DNA of 64,000 nt from Fictibacillus arsenicus (GTDB lineage: Bacteria > Bacillota > Bacilli > Bacillales > Fictibacillaceae). Position numbers and translations under genes: made by a program. The stretch spans positions 1,178,001-1,242,000 of the forward strand of contig NZ_MQMF01000002.1 in NCBI RefSeq assembly GCF_001999465.1. Reading direction: 5' to 3'. Positions 25,234 to 35,309 of this stretch are shown piece after piece (the first letter of the stretch is position 1; every line of letters begins with the position of its first letter). The notes beneath the pieces are model-generated. The model had not been told where the DNA came from. It worked only from the letters and a program-made list of their open reading frames with translations, and made no database searches.

Positions 25234-26193
25234 TTAATTTTTGGCAAATTCTGCTTGGAACTGAGGTTTATACAATGAACGGTTCTCCAAAGCGAACTGC
25301 TTCTCAGTAAATTCTCCTGGCTGCACTTTTTCCAGCGCACGGTCCATCATATTCATTCGTGCATCAAAATTATCAATCATATGAAGAATCTCTGCTTCTC
25401 TAATCAATGGCTGTTTCGGGCTTCCCCATTCGGGTTTGCTATGGTGGCTAAGCACAAGATGCTGTAGGACAGTTACTTCTTCTCCATCAATCTCCAGCTC
25501 TTTTGCTGCCATCCCGATCTCATTCACCATAATCGTAATATGACCGAGCAATTTACCTTCTAAGGTGTAAGTCGCTGCAACCGGTCCTGACAGTTCGATT
25601 ACCTTTCCAAGGTCATGCAGAATAATTCCGGAATAAAGAAGATCTGTGTCTAAGGAAGGATATAGGTTGCTGAATGCCTTAGCCATATTGAGCATGGAGA
25701 CAACATGATAAGCAAGACCTGAAACAAATTCATGATGATTCTTCACAGCAGCCGGATATTCCAGAAAATCCGTTTGATACTTTTTAAGCAGATGCCTTGT
25801 GATTCGCTGTATATTCGGATTTTTCATCTCAAATATGTATTGCGTGATCGTCTCCACCATTGCTTCTTGTGTGAGTGGGGCTGTTTCAAGAAAATCGCTT
25901 ATTTTAACGCCGTCAAGTTCCGTTGCAGGGCGGATTGCTTTTAGTTTAAGCTGCATTTTTCCTCTGTAATTGCCCATTTCTCCAGAAAGCTTCACAATAG
26001 CTTGTGCCGCATAAAGCTCCTCATCTTCAGGAGAGCTATCCCATAATTTTGCTTCTACATCACCCGACTGATCTTGGAGGATCAGCGTTAAAAACGGCTT
26101 TCCGTTGCTGGCAGTTCCTTTTACAGATGATTTGACGAGAAAAAACCCGTCCACCATTTCTCCTACCTTATAAAAAGCAAGTCCTTTTTTCAT
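25234..26193 (-). CDS. yhaM: 3'-5' exoribonuclease YhaM
   Basis: A 319-residue protein: an N-terminal OB-fold (nucleic acid binding, about 10-85, with [22 protein letters not shown]) and a C-terminal HD domain ([16 protein letters not shown], then LHDLGKV with the metal-binding HD). It degrades RNA and ssDNA from the 3' end in a metal-dependent manner (known for B. subtilis). The ATG at 26193 gives the family N-terminus; the longer frame to 26229 does not. In B. subtilis it is the last gene of yhaONM. Here cssRS lies between yhaN and yhaM. Confidence 0.93.
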   Translation of the reverse strand: MKKGLAFYKVGEMVDGFFLVKSSVKGTASNGKPFLTLILQDQSGDVEAKLWDSSPEDEELYAAQAIVKLSGEMGNYRGKMQLKLKAIRPATELDGVKISDFLETAPLTQEAMVETITQYIFEMKNPNIQRITRHLLKKYQTDFLEYPAAVKNHHEFVSGLAYHVVSMLNMAKAFSNLYPSLDTDLLYSGIILHDLGKVIELSGPVAATYTLEGKLLGHITIMVNEIGMAAKELEIDGEEVTVLQHLVLSHHSKPEWGSPKQPLIREAEILHMIDNFDARMNMMDRALEKVQPGEFTEKQFALENRSLYKPQFQAEFAKN

Positions 26194-26291
26194 ATTCCAC
26201 CCCGCCTTTCTTTGTTTTAAGTATAGCATATCCGTTTATTTAACTACTTTTGTAAACTCTAAAAAACACATTTACAATAGCTTGTTATTCT

Positions 26292-27650
26292 TTATCCTGC
26301 AAGTCGTTTATTAGTATTTTGATCTGGAAAGCCACACCATTTTTTTGTATTAAGCGCAGTTGCTTTACCGCCATGCAGTTCAGCAATCCGTTTTACAATA
26401 GCGAGTCCAAGTCCAAACTGGCCCTTGTTTCCTTTTCGGAACGGCTGAAAGATCTCTTCTCCTGTCACACCTGTCAATTGCTCTCCATCGTTAAAGACCT
26501 CGACGATGAAGTAGCTGCCTTTAAAGAATGCAGAGAGCCTGATCGTCTCATTCGCATAACGGAGTGCATTTTGAACCAGATTATCGAGCAAGATACTCCA
26601 TTGTTCATGGTCACCGTTAATCTTGTAATGGTTGCCTGTAATTTCAAAATTTATATCTTCACGCTGATATCTGAACCGCTCAACAATATCTTCAGCAAGG
26701 TCTCCAAACTCAAACGTGTCTTTAGAAAGAACATCAAGCTTCATTGCATCAAGCTTTGTATAATACAGCATGTTTTGAACACGTTTTTCCATTCTTTGTG
26801 TCTCTTTTAAAATAACATCCATCATGTCTTCAGTCGTTTCCTTTGGCATGATGCCATCTTTTACAGACTGTGCATAGCTTTTAATCGTCATGATTGGTGT
26901 TTTCAGCTCATGAGATGCATGCTGGATGAACGTTTTTTGTGCATGATCATGCCTCAGGAGATTTTGCCTCATCTCCTCGAACTGTTTTGAGAGTACATAA
27001 AACTCGTCATCCCCCTTCCAATGAAAGGGTTCCTGCCAGTTTCTTTTTGCGATCTGCTCAAAACGCTTCCCTAAAATCGTCAGCGGTGAGCGAAGATATC
27101 TTGCCAGCCAGATCGCTGGAATAATTGAAAAGACACCTGTGAACAGCAGGATTAATACAAGTCTCAGCCACAGTCTGTTAACCATCTGATCACGGTATGT
27201 ATCCCACATATAAGAGATTAAATAGACGGCTTCACCTTTGGCATTCGTTCCTGTCGAGATCACATAAAACAGAGTCGCGCCTTCATATGTTAACTCATAT
27301 CTGCCTTTATTCTCTTTTTGCTCATACGCCTTTTCCGCCATCTCAACTAATACTTCTTGAGGAACGGGATCGCCTTGAGAATTGGCATACTGATCTATAA
27401 TTAAAAAATGCCCGACAGACCTTTCAGCATTTCGCCTTTCAATAAAATCAACTGATGACTCCCCTTTTTGAGGAAACTGCTTTTGAGGATCACGTACTTT
27501 CTGCTGCTCGTTTTCAATAATTCTGTATGTTTCCTCTGTCAGCGTATCTTTAATGGACAGCGGATAGATAATAGCTGTCAATAAACCGATCGTAAACAGA
27601 AGCAGCCCGAACGAAAGCCAGATGCGCTGCGTCAGATTTAATCGAATCAT
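26292..27650 (-). CDS. cssS: Secretion-stress sensor kinase CssS
   Basis: A 452-residue membrane histidine kinase. Helices at about 10-31 and 162-184 enclose an extracellular sensor of about 130 residues; then come HAMP, an H-box HASHELKTPI with phospho-acceptor His 247, an N-box NLVQNALRYAN and a G-box GQFGLGLAIVKRI. The length (451 in B. subtilis) and the partner identify it as CssS, which senses misfolded exoproteins and HtrA-type proteases. It is coupled to cssR by a 4-bp overlap. Confidence 0.85.
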   Translation of the reverse strand: MIRLNLTQRIWLSFGLLLFTIGLLTAIIYPLSIKDTLTEETYRIIENEQQKVRDPQKQFPQKGESSVDFIERRNAERSVGHFLIIDQYANSQGDPVPQEVLVEMAEKAYEQKENKGRYELTYEGATLFYVISTGTNAKGEAVYLISYMWDTYRDQMVNRLWLRLVLILLFTGVFSIIPAIWLARYLRSPLTILGKRFEQIAKRNWQEPFHWKGDDEFYVLSKQFEEMRQNLLRHDHAQKTFIQHASHELKTPIMTIKSYAQSVKDGIMPKETTEDMMDVILKETQRMEKRVQNMLYYTKLDAMKLDVLSKDTFEFGDLAEDIVERFRYQREDINFEITGNHYKINGDHEQWSILLDNLVQNALRYANETIRLSAFFKGSYFIVEVFNDGEQLTGVTGEEIFQPFRKGNKGQFGLGLAIVKRIAELHGGKATALNTKKWCGFPDQNTNKRLAG

Positions 27651-28324
27651 GATGGAATGATCCTATATCCAGCACCATAGACGGTCTCTAAGTTCAGCCG
27701 CGGCATCTTCTTGCGTACACGTCTGATCACATCATCAACAGCCCGTTCAGAACCGAAGTAATCGTCTCCCCAGACATATTCAAGAATTTCTTCCCTTTTT
27801 CTTGATTTGCCTTTGTTTTCAATCAAATAGAGCAGCACATCTATTTCTTTTCCAGTTAAATTAATGATATCTCCATCCCGTGTGATTCTTCTGGATATTG
27901 GATCAATCGTATACCCAGTTATCTCAATGATCTGCGGCATTCGATTGCCAGTTTCATAAACTCTTGTTAAAAGTTTCTTAACGCGGATAACAAGCTCTCT
28001 AGGCATGAAAGGTTTAGCCAGATAATCATCACTTCCGAGCTCAAGACCCACGATCCGGTCGAGGTCCTGATCTCTTGCCGAGATGAAAATAACGGGTATA
28101 TCGGAATTCTTTTTAATTTCTTTAATAATTTCATAGCCATCCATACCTGGAAGCATAATATCTAAAATCCAAAGATGCGGAGGGGATCCTTCAGAATTCT
28201 TTAATGCTTCTTCTCCATTGTGGTAAACAGAAACATTCCAGCCCTCTTTTTCCATATAAGCTTTTAAGACGTGTGAAAGATCTTGCTCATCCTCTACTAA
28301 GTAAATCGTATATTCATTTGACAT
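27647..28324 (-). CDS. cssR: Secretion-stress response regulator CssR
   Basis: A 225-residue OmpR-type regulator: receiver domain with Asp 55 in PHLWILDIMLPG and a Lys near ISARD...KPF, then a winged helix. The stretch PHLWILDIMLP, VIFISARD, LGLELGS and KPF.PRELVIRV closely follows B. subtilis CssR as I recall it. It activates htrA/htrB-type quality-control proteases on secretion stress. The ATG at 28324 is nine bases from GGAGG; an ATG two codons upstream overlaps the site. It lies 19 bp after yhaN on the same strand, so partial cotranscription is possible. Confidence 0.88.
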   Translation of the reverse strand: MSNEYTIYLVEDEQDLSHVLKAYMEKEGWNVSVYHNGEEALKNSEGSPPHLWILDIMLPGMDGYEIIKEIKKNSDIPVIFISARDQDLDRIVGLELGSDDYLAKPFMPRELVIRVKKLLTRVYETGNRMPQIIEITGYTIDPISRRITRDGDIINLTGKEIDVLLYLIENKGKSRKREEILEYVWGDDYFGSERAVDDVIRRVRKKMPRLNLETVYGAGYRIIPS

Positions 28325-28343
28325 GGGCATTCCCCTCCTTCAA

Positions 28344-31205
28344 TTATTTTTCAGCTAACACAGAACCGTCTGGCCAGTGGATAAAGGGTACATTTGGCAT
28401 AAGCGGCTCTAAATGGGAGTGGCAAGTAAAAAACAAAACCTGCCTGTCTTGTGCGATCTCTTGAATCAGTGACAGCGTTCGCCGCGTTCTTTTTGAATCG
28501 AAATTCACTGCAATATCATCCATAAGTATTGGGAAATCTTCTGGACCGGCATTCGCTGCAACAGCGAGCCTTATCGCTAAATAAACCTGCTCTGCAGTTC
28601 CCCGGCTCAACTCATGCGGATAAAAGCGGGTGCCATCCCCTTTTAACACTACCAGTTCATTGGCATCTGTAAATAAAATAGATTGATATTCATCTTCTGT
28701 TATTTTACTAAAATACACACTCGAAGTCTCTAAAACTGCTGGAAGCTTCGTTTTCTGGTAGTCTTCTTTCACCTTCTGCAATGCATGCTGAGCAAAACGC
28801 AGGCTGGCCCACTTCTTAACAAGAAGATTCCACTCGTCTTTTAAAAGTTCATATCGATGCAAATGCTCCGAGTAAGTGCCATCCTCTAGCAGGTTTTTCA
28901 ATTCCCAATACAGTTTCCCTTTGTCTTCTGTTGCCGCAATGTGCTCATTCTTCTGAAGTTTTTCTTTTCTTTCAAGATCTTCAAAAAGCTGAACCGTTTG
29001 TTCATATTTCTCAGTTATCTTTTCCGCCATGGTTTCAATTTCATGCGGTTCGAATCCTAATGACTGCAGCTGATTGTTTAGTCCATCCTGCTCATTAGAT
29101 ACTTTTATAAAAGCGGCAGTTTTTTTACCTATATCGTAATAAGCTTCTTCGGTATCAGCATCAGCTTCATTCCATAGTTCGGCTATCCGATAGTTTATAT
29201 TCTGAATTTGCTTTGATAGAGAGTCTTTTCGTTCTGATAACTCATTAAAGCTGTTTCTTAAATGCTCACTTTCAGCTTTATTTTTCAACTGGTTTTCAAG
29301 TCTTGCATACATTTCTTCAATTAGCTTTATGAAGTCTCCATCAGTGTCAATTTCCAAGTGAAGTGCAAGATTGTTAGCTTCATGACTTAAACGCATGAGC
29401 TCTGCTTTTGTATTCTCAAGTTTCTTGATCGCATTTTCTTTTTGTTTCATAACCTCTTTAATTTTCATGAGACTGTTCACATAGCCAGATAACATCAGCT
29501 TTTCTTTATCACCAGTATAGCCGTACTGTTCAGCCCATCTTTCTGCTTTCTCATAAACTTTAGCTTCTTCTAACTCTAAATAATCCAACTGTTTGGCAAT
29601 CTGCAGATATACATTATTCTCGTGCTGTAGTGCTGCTGTTAGCTGAATCCAGAGCTTGCGGTTTTCCTCGTCTTCAAGGTAACGCTGATTAGTGCGAAGC
29701 TTATTATCTTGTGGAACAGCAGCTTTTTTTCTGGTGATGACGGCAAATCCTCCCGCTAAGAGAAGAAGCAGAATTCCTGCGTACATTACAGCATTATTTT
29801 CAGAAGACCAGCCAGACCAAATCAGAACAACCGCCGAAATAACAGGCAGCATCCAAGCGTATGGAGGAAAAGCATGGTTTTGATTCTTTTTATTTTTTTC
29901 TTGTTCATATCGAGCTAACTCTTCATCTGAGAGAAGCAAAGCTTTTCGTTCTGCTTCCTCCTTTTCCAGGTTCTCAAGCTTTACTCTGGAATCTTCTAAA
30001 TCATCTTCTAATCTTTTCTTTTTCTCGATAATCACATTATATTGTTTCAAGAGCTCCTCTTGCTCTTGGAGTGAAGATAAAGAAAGCGATAATTCCTTAA
30101 GTTCCTCCTGACGCCAAGTTTCTCCTATCGCATCAAATAATCCTGATTCTTCATCACGCCACTCATCTATTAAGGTTGTAAGCTGTATGAGCTGCTCTTG
30201 TAAATGTTCATATTGAGGAAGTTTATTAAGCAATTGTTTAATTTCTTTTTGATATGACAGCAAACGTTCATCTGTTTCTAGCATTTGCTGATCCTTATCT
30301 ATTTTGGCCAAACGATCTTGGATGTATTGCATTTCTCCATTTAATAGAGAAACTTCTTTTTGCCATTGCTCATATCTCTGAATACCGTTTTCCGGAAAAG
30401 TCAGCTTTATTGATCCAAACGATTTCAGTTCGTGATTCAGCTGTTTGTACTTTTCTAAAACAGGACGCAGCTCAAACAACCGTTTGATAGACCTTAACTC
30501 TTTTTGAATCTGATCCAGATTTCGGCTTGTTTCCTGTATTTTAGTCTCGAGTGATTCTTTTTGCTTTTCGATTATTTGGTAGTTTTCATTTTTTTCTTTA
30601 AGCTTTTGAAGGGATTGAGCTGAACCCTTTAACTGCTCCAGCTTTTCATTAATAACAGGCTTTTTGCCCGCTTTTTTAAACAGAACGGAATGTTTCTTTT
30701 CAAACGTCTGTTCAATTTCCAGCAGGTCGCGGTCACCTGAGATCGCCGTGCTAAGCAAGAAGTTCCCTAATTCTTCCGAAGTTAACTTATCAAGCTTCTG
30801 CAACCCGTCAAGTCCAAAGCAATATGCCCCCAAGAACAAAGACTGATCCATTCCATCTAATAATTGAATTAAAAACGATTCATCTTTTTGCTGTCCTGTT
30901 TCATCATAAATTGATACGTCTCCAGCAGCTTTTGTTCCGGCAATTCTTTCAATTGTCCATATTCCTAGTTTTGTATGTTCAACAGTAATCTTTCCGCCGG
31001 CCCGGTTGCCGTTTTTAGGATCATACTGCCTCTTTGCTTGGTTCTTTAAAGGAAACCCGAACAACATACATTTAATAAAATCCATTAATGTTGTTTTCCC
31101 TGCCTCATTTTCACCAAACAGCAATTGAAAGCCCGAACGATCCAAAGTAAGCTTGCAATCCTTTAACGCTCCAAAATGATAGATATGCAACGACACTATT
31201 TTCAT
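28344..31205 (-). CDS. yhaN: YhaN, SbcC/Rad50-like ATPase
   Basis: A 953-residue AAA/SMC-like protein. Walker A GENEAGKTTLMDF is near residue 30; long heptad-rich coiled coils (about 180-450 and 560-790) flank two hydrophobic segments (about 465-510, LLLLLAGGFAVI). The C-terminal signature LSRGTAEQVYLAIRLA is followed by Walker B FPILMDDIAVNFD. It pairs with YhaO as an SbcC-SbcD-like complex in DNA end processing. The membrane segments in the hinge region are typical of YhaN but unlike SbcC. The ATG at 31205 has AGGTGAG upstream; it starts 8 bp after yhaO. Confidence 0.9.
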   Translation of the reverse strand: MKIVSLHIYHFGALKDCKLTLDRSGFQLLFGENEAGKTTLMDFIKCMLFGFPLKNQAKRQYDPKNGNRAGGKITVEHTKLGIWTIERIAGTKAAGDVSIYDETGQQKDESFLIQLLDGMDQSLFLGAYCFGLDGLQKLDKLTSEELGNFLLSTAISGDRDLLEIEQTFEKKHSVLFKKAGKKPVINEKLEQLKGSAQSLQKLKEKNENYQIIEKQKESLETKIQETSRNLDQIQKELRSIKRLFELRPVLEKYKQLNHELKSFGSIKLTFPENGIQRYEQWQKEVSLLNGEMQYIQDRLAKIDKDQQMLETDERLLSYQKEIKQLLNKLPQYEHLQEQLIQLTTLIDEWRDEESGLFDAIGETWRQEELKELSLSLSSLQEQEELLKQYNVIIEKKKRLEDDLEDSRVKLENLEKEEAERKALLLSDEELARYEQEKNKKNQNHAFPPYAWMLPVISAVVLIWSGWSSENNAVMYAGILLLLLAGGFAVITRKKAAVPQDNKLRTNQRYLEDEENRKLWIQLTAALQHENNVYLQIAKQLDYLELEEAKVYEKAERWAEQYGYTGDKEKLMLSGYVNSLMKIKEVMKQKENAIKKLENTKAELMRLSHEANNLALHLEIDTDGDFIKLIEEMYARLENQLKNKAESEHLRNSFNELSERKDSLSKQIQNINYRIAELWNEADADTEEAYYDIGKKTAAFIKVSNEQDGLNNQLQSLGFEPHEIETMAEKITEKYEQTVQLFEDLERKEKLQKNEHIAATEDKGKLYWELKNLLEDGTYSEHLHRYELLKDEWNLLVKKWASLRFAQHALQKVKEDYQKTKLPAVLETSSVYFSKITEDEYQSILFTDANELVVLKGDGTRFYPHELSRGTAEQVYLAIRLAVAANAGPEDFPILMDDIAVNFDSKRTRRTLSLIQEIAQDRQVLFFTCHSHLEPLMPNVPFIHWPDGSVLAEK

Positions 31206-31213
31206 AATCTCAC

Positions 31214-32428
31214 CTATCCTTTGTACAGCTCTGCTAATAATAACTGCTCTGCCTGTTTCTTTACATCTTCCCAATCCTCTTCATCGAGCGAAAGAAATTT
31301 CCTTGCTGTTCGATGAGTCTTCAATTCAGACAAAGCAGTTTCAAGCTCTCGTTCGTCTTTCAGGACCTTCATAATATCTTGAAAAAAAAGAGACTGCTTA
31401 ATAGATAACTCATCTTGGATAGCAGGACGAACATCATTTTTTAATGAAACAGTATGCACGAATGATACCTCTGCATCCTCTTCTCGCAATATCTCCTCTA
31501 AGTCTTCTAAGAAAACACCATCCAAAAGTTCTTCATACAGCGGTGTAGACCCAATTAATCGAATCGTAAGGAATATTCCTTTATGCGGATTTCTGTATGT
31601 ATCTTTTATTTTTTCACACAGTGTAATAACTTCTTGCAGATGTTCAACCTCATCACATTCAACCATAACTTCGTGCCACTCAATATCTGAAGTGGCATGA
31701 AAAACGCTTGAAGCTTCGCTGCCGTTAAGAGTAACGATATATCCGCCTTTTTCACCTGTTTCACCGCTATGTCTTCCTTGGATGTTTCCGGAATAACGGA
31801 CAGGAGGTTCATCATGTAGATCCATTTTTTTATGAATATGGCCAAGAGCCCAATAATCATAGTCTTTCTTCAAAAGCTCCGATAATAAAAACGGTGCATA
31901 ACGGCTGTGTCCGCTATAACCGTCAGCTTGTCCGTGCAAAATCCCGATGTGATACAGATCGTCTTGCTTTTCTGGAAAATGGATCGTTCGGTTGTCTGTT
32001 ACAGCTGATGTTTCATAACTGAATCCATGAAGGCAAGCAATCTTCATCCCTTCTTTTTCATAGTATAAAGATTGCACACTGCTCTCTTGAAAGAAGTGAA
32101 CATTCTTCGGCCAATCTAATGCAACCCACTGACCATCAAGCGGATCATGGTTGCCATGTACGATGTAAACTTCTATATGATGAGACGCTAGTTTTGTAAA
32201 ACAAGTTTTCAAAAAAGATTGCGCCTTTAAGCTCCGCTGACCGCTGTTATAAAGGTCACCGGCGATGATTACAAAATCTACTTTTTCCTGAATCGCTATA
32301 TCAACAAGTCTATTAAACGACAAGAACGTACTTTCAAAAAGACGCTTCAGCATCCCTTCCGGCAATGAGGATAGCCCCTTGAACGGACTGTCTAAATGAA
32401 GGTCTGCACAATGTAAAAATTTTATCAT
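31214..32428 (-). CDS. yhaO: YhaO, SbcD/Mre11-like nuclease
   Basis: A 404-residue metallophosphoesterase. The metal-binding motifs are DLHLDSP (after HCA), IAGDLYNSG, VHGNHD and later GHIHKKMDL, in the order of SbcD/Mre11. It is the nuclease partner of YhaN. The ATG at 32428 is nine bases after AGAGG; an ATG three codons upstream is too close to the site. It is first gene of the yhaO-yhaN-(cssRS)-yhaM run. Confidence 0.9.
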   Translation of the reverse strand: MIKFLHCADLHLDSPFKGLSSLPEGMLKRLFESTFLSFNRLVDIAIQEKVDFVIIAGDLYNSGQRSLKAQSFLKTCFTKLASHHIEVYIVHGNHDPLDGQWVALDWPKNVHFFQESSVQSLYYEKEGMKIACLHGFSYETSAVTDNRTIHFPEKQDDLYHIGILHGQADGYSGHSRYAPFLLSELLKKDYDYWALGHIHKKMDLHDEPPVRYSGNIQGRHSGETGEKGGYIVTLNGSEASSVFHATSDIEWHEVMVECDEVEHLQEVITLCEKIKDTYRNPHKGIFLTIRLIGSTPLYEELLDGVFLEDLEEILREEDAEVSFVHTVSLKNDVRPAIQDELSIKQSLFFQDIMKVLKDERELETALSELKTHRTARKFLSLDEEDWEDVKKQAEQLLLAELYKG

Positions 32429-32504
32429 TTCACTCATCCTCTTTTTCTACCATTCTTCCCCTCATTTTAACATATATACGAAAGCACGTTCGCTAATTTA
32501 GCTA

Positions 32505-32650
32505 ATTACGGTACGTGTTCTTTTATTTATTACACGTTCACGCAGTAAGCCTGCAATTTCACGCAAAACTACTAAAGTTTCACGCCGTAAGAATCGAGTT
32601 CCACGCTGAACACACCTCTAGTTCTAAGCAAACTGGCTTCAGTTTCACGC
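32505..32650. repeat. Phased 21-bp intergenic array B (core TTTCACGC) with leader
   Basis: Units start at 32536 (GTTCACGC), 32557, 32578, 32599 (TTCCACGC), about 32620 (decayed) and 32643; steps are 21 bp until the decayed unit. The leader at 32505-32541 is nearly identical to those of arrays A and C and carries ACGTGT / ACACGT arms 14 bp apart. Confidence 0.8.
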
Positions 32651-32713
32651 CGTAAGACTTCCTCTATATTTAAACAAGTGTTTAATAACCCCGAACTTGC
32701 TAAAAATCACACA

Positions 32714-32772
32714 AAAAAAGAGAACTGACACCATACAGGTATTTCCCTGAATGAAACAGTTCTCTTTTTTAT
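32714..32772 (-). terminator. Terminator of yhaQP
   Basis: AAAGAGAACTG / CAGTTCTCTTT arms with a 30-base loop; A- and T-runs on both flanks. Confidence 0.7.
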
Positions 32773-32781
32773 ATATATTGA

Positions 32782-34056
32782 CTAAAGTTCCGTTGTATTC
32801 TTCTTTTCTTCTTTGGATAAAAGAAGTGCTTGCTTGAATAGTTTCAATGAAGGTGCGTTGCCGTACATCAGAACGCCTCCGCGGTAAACGCGTGCACCGA
32901 TAACTGCGAAAAGAGCGATGGCACCAATTAGAACACCAATTCCAAGTGCAATTTCCCAGACTGGCAGCGAAAGCATACCTACACGAAGCAGCATGAGCAT
33001 CGGTGTAAACAGCGGGAAGTATGAAGCCGCTGCTACAAATCCAGACTCTGGATTTTCTCTGCCATACATTGCAATCATAAAGGCAGCCACTATAACGATC
33101 ACCACTGGCGTCATTAGGTTGTTTACCTCTTCTACCCTGCTGATCAATGAACCCATCATGGCAAAGAGAGTAGCATAAAGGAAGAATCCTAAAATAAAGA
33201 AAACGAGAGCATAAACGATTAATGAGATTGGGATTTCGTTAAGCTTTAGCTCCTGGATAATACTTTCGCTTCCGCTAAGATTTTCGTTTAATTTTACCGC
33301 CGCAAATCCTCCAGCTACAAATAGTGCAAGCTGTGTCAAAGCGATCAGAACGATACCAAAGATTTTGCCAAACATTTGTGTTACCGGTGAAACTGATGAA
33401 ATTAAAATCTCCATTACTCTGGAGGACTTCTCTGTTGCTACTTCAACCGCGATCATACTGCCATACATCATGACAGACATATACATGAAGAACAGAACCA
33501 CATAAACAAGGATATAGACTTGTGCTGCTTCTTCTTCACTTTTAGCCGTTGTGGATAGTGATTCTTTTTCAAATGATACTGGGAGATAGATCGCTGCAAG
33601 CTGTTCCTGATTTAATCCGATGGACTCCGCTGCTGATTTATTCTTGATCTGCTGCAAGGCCATCTCTATATCAGTAATAAGACTTTGCTGTGTTATGTCT
33701 TCCGCTTTATATATCCCTGTCACGATGCCTGAAGCATCTTTATCTAAAATTAAAAGACCATCTAGCTTACCTTCAATTACCGCTTTTTCAGCATCACTTT
33801 CCGATTTCGTGTATGCTTCAGCTGTCAGATCATCTCCTGCTTGTTCTAACTGCGCTTGAAGTGCTGGAAGTGTATTGCCTGTTTTATCGATCACTCCTAC
33901 CTTTGATGCTTCCTCCCCGCCGAACATTTTAGTAATCTCATTCATATTCGTTACTACGAATAATAAAGCAATAGTAATAAGAGTTGTGATCAAAAACGGT
34001 TTTGACTTTATCTTAGAGCGGTATGTATGCATCATGACCGTAATAAATTTACTCAT
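32782..34056 (-). CDS. yhaP: YhaP, ABC-2 type permease (NatB-like)
   Basis: A 424-residue membrane protein: N-terminal helix (about 20-38), a large extracellular domain of about 140 residues, then five to six C-terminal helices, the ABC2/NatB layout. With YhaQ it forms an exporter related to Na+-extruding NatAB; the substrate is unproven. It overlaps yhaQ by 8 bp, showing translational coupling. ATG 34056 preferred over GTG 34065. Confidence 0.87.
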   Translation of the reverse strand: MSKFITVMMHTYRSKIKSKPFLITTLITIALLFVVTNMNEITKMFGGEEASKVGVIDKTGNTLPALQAQLEQAGDDLTAEAYTKSESDAEKAVIEGKLDGLLILDKDASGIVTGIYKAEDITQQSLITDIEMALQQIKNKSAAESIGLNQEQLAAIYLPVSFEKESLSTTAKSEEEAAQVYILVYVVLFFMYMSVMMYGSMIAVEVATEKSSRVMEILISSVSPVTQMFGKIFGIVLIALTQLALFVAGGFAAVKLNENLSGSESIIQELKLNEIPISLIVYALVFFILGFFLYATLFAMMGSLISRVEEVNNLMTPVVIVIVAAFMIAMYGRENPESGFVAAASYFPLFTPMLMLLRVGMLSLPVWEIALGIGVLIGAIALFAVIGARVYRGGVLMYGNAPSLKLFKQALLLSKEEKKNTTEL

Positions 34057-34945
34057 GAACCACACCTACCTTTTCTATGAAAATATCATTTAATGAAGGT
34101 TCTTCGAGTTCGAACTTTCTAACAAATCCTTTGGACTGGACTGCTTGGAACAAACTATGCGCAACTTCTTCCCTTTCAACTTGCAGCGTTATGCCATCTG
34201 CAGTCATGCGGTGCTTCAAAACGCCATTTGTATCTTTTAAATACGTAAGATCAAAATCTGCTTTTACCGATACATTCTTCTTTCCGAATGATCTCTTAAT
34301 CTCTTTTAAGTTGCCTTGTACGACTGCCTTCCCTCTATGCATAATGCACAAATGCTGACACAATTCTTCAACATGTTCCATTCTGTGACTGGAGAACACA
34401 ATGGTCGTACCTTCTTTTTTCAGTTCATGAACGGCATTTTTCAAAAGTTCAACATTTACGGGATCCAGTCCGCTGAACGGTTCATCCAGAATTAATAGTT
34501 CAGGACGATGAATGACTGCCGCAATAAATTGTATTTTTTGCTGATTTCCTTTTGAAAGAGATTCTACTTTTTTATTTATGTATTCTTCCGCTCCAAATCG
34601 CTTTAACCATGTATTTGTTTGTTCCTGAATAAGGGGACGCGGCATACTGCGCAGCTGCCCTAGGTAGACAAGCTGTTCCTTTACCGTAAGCTTCGGATAG
34701 AGTCCTCTTTCTTCGGGTAAATAACCTATAAGATCGCTCGTTTGATAAGAGATTTCTTTTTGATCCCATGTAATCTTTCCATGTGTAGGAGTCAATAAAC
34801 CTAAAATCATTCTGAAAGTAGTTGTTTTACCAGCACCGTTTGCACCTAGCAAACCGAAAATTTCACCTTTAGGAACTTCTAAATTCAGTCCTTCTACTGC
34901 TGTAAAAGTTCCGAATTGTTTTCGTACGTCTTTAATCTGTAACAT
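34049..34945 (-). CDS. yhaQ: YhaQ, ABC transporter ATP-binding protein (NatA-like)
   Basis: A 298-residue ABC ATPase: Walker A GANGAGKTTT, signature LSKGNQQKIQ, Walker B LLILDEPFSGLD, switch His in SSHRMEH, and the C-terminal extension typical of drug/Na+ exporters. Partner of YhaP. The ATG at 34945 has GGGAGGG six bases upstream. Confidence 0.9.
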   Translation of the reverse strand: MLQIKDVRKQFGTFTAVEGLNLEVPKGEIFGLLGANGAGKTTTFRMILGLLTPTHGKITWDQKEISYQTSDLIGYLPEERGLYPKLTVKEQLVYLGQLRSMPRPLIQEQTNTWLKRFGAEEYINKKVESLSKGNQQKIQFIAAVIHRPELLILDEPFSGLDPVNVELLKNAVHELKKEGTTIVFSSHRMEHVEELCQHLCIMHRGKAVVQGNLKEIKRSFGKKNVSVKADFDLTYLKDTNGVLKHRMTADGITLQVEREEVAHSLFQAVQSKGFVRKFELEEPSLNDIFIEKVGVVHE

Positions 34946-35094
34946 CAACTTCCCTCCCCGATGTAAAATATACCATATTCTACCTTATACGTGGGTTCAA
35001 ATCATTAGTTTCACAGAATTTATTGCTGATTTTGCAGGAAAAATCCGTCGAATGTTGAAATCAAGTTTTAGATACGAAAGGAGTTAGACTTTTC

Positions 35095-35280
35095 ATGAAT
35101 ACATATGCATTGACTGCTTACGAAAAGAACGGTGAAAAGATATTAGATGAGGCCATTACGGCATCAAATGATTCTGAAGCAAAAGAACGTGGAGAAGCCC
35201 GTCTGGCTGAATTAAACATGCAAGAAAAAACGCATCGTCTGACTTCACCAAAAGGACAGCTGCTTCTTTTCCATCGCTAA
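35095..35280 (+). CDS. YhzD-like small protein
   Basis: A 61-residue soluble protein: YALTAYEKNGEKILDEAI then KERGEARLAE and a THRLTSPKGQLLLFHR end, resembling the YhzD family found near yhaQ in B. subtilis (recalled, not checked). The function is unknown. It has AAAGGAG 11 bases upstream. The stop TAA abuts the acetyltransferase gene, which probably starts 29 bp later. Confidence 0.6.
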   Translation: MNTYALTAYEKNGEKILDEAITASNDSEAKERGEARLAELNMQEKTHRLTSPKGQLLLFHR

Positions 35281-35309
35281 TGAAACTCATGGAAACGAGG
35301 GGAAAAACA

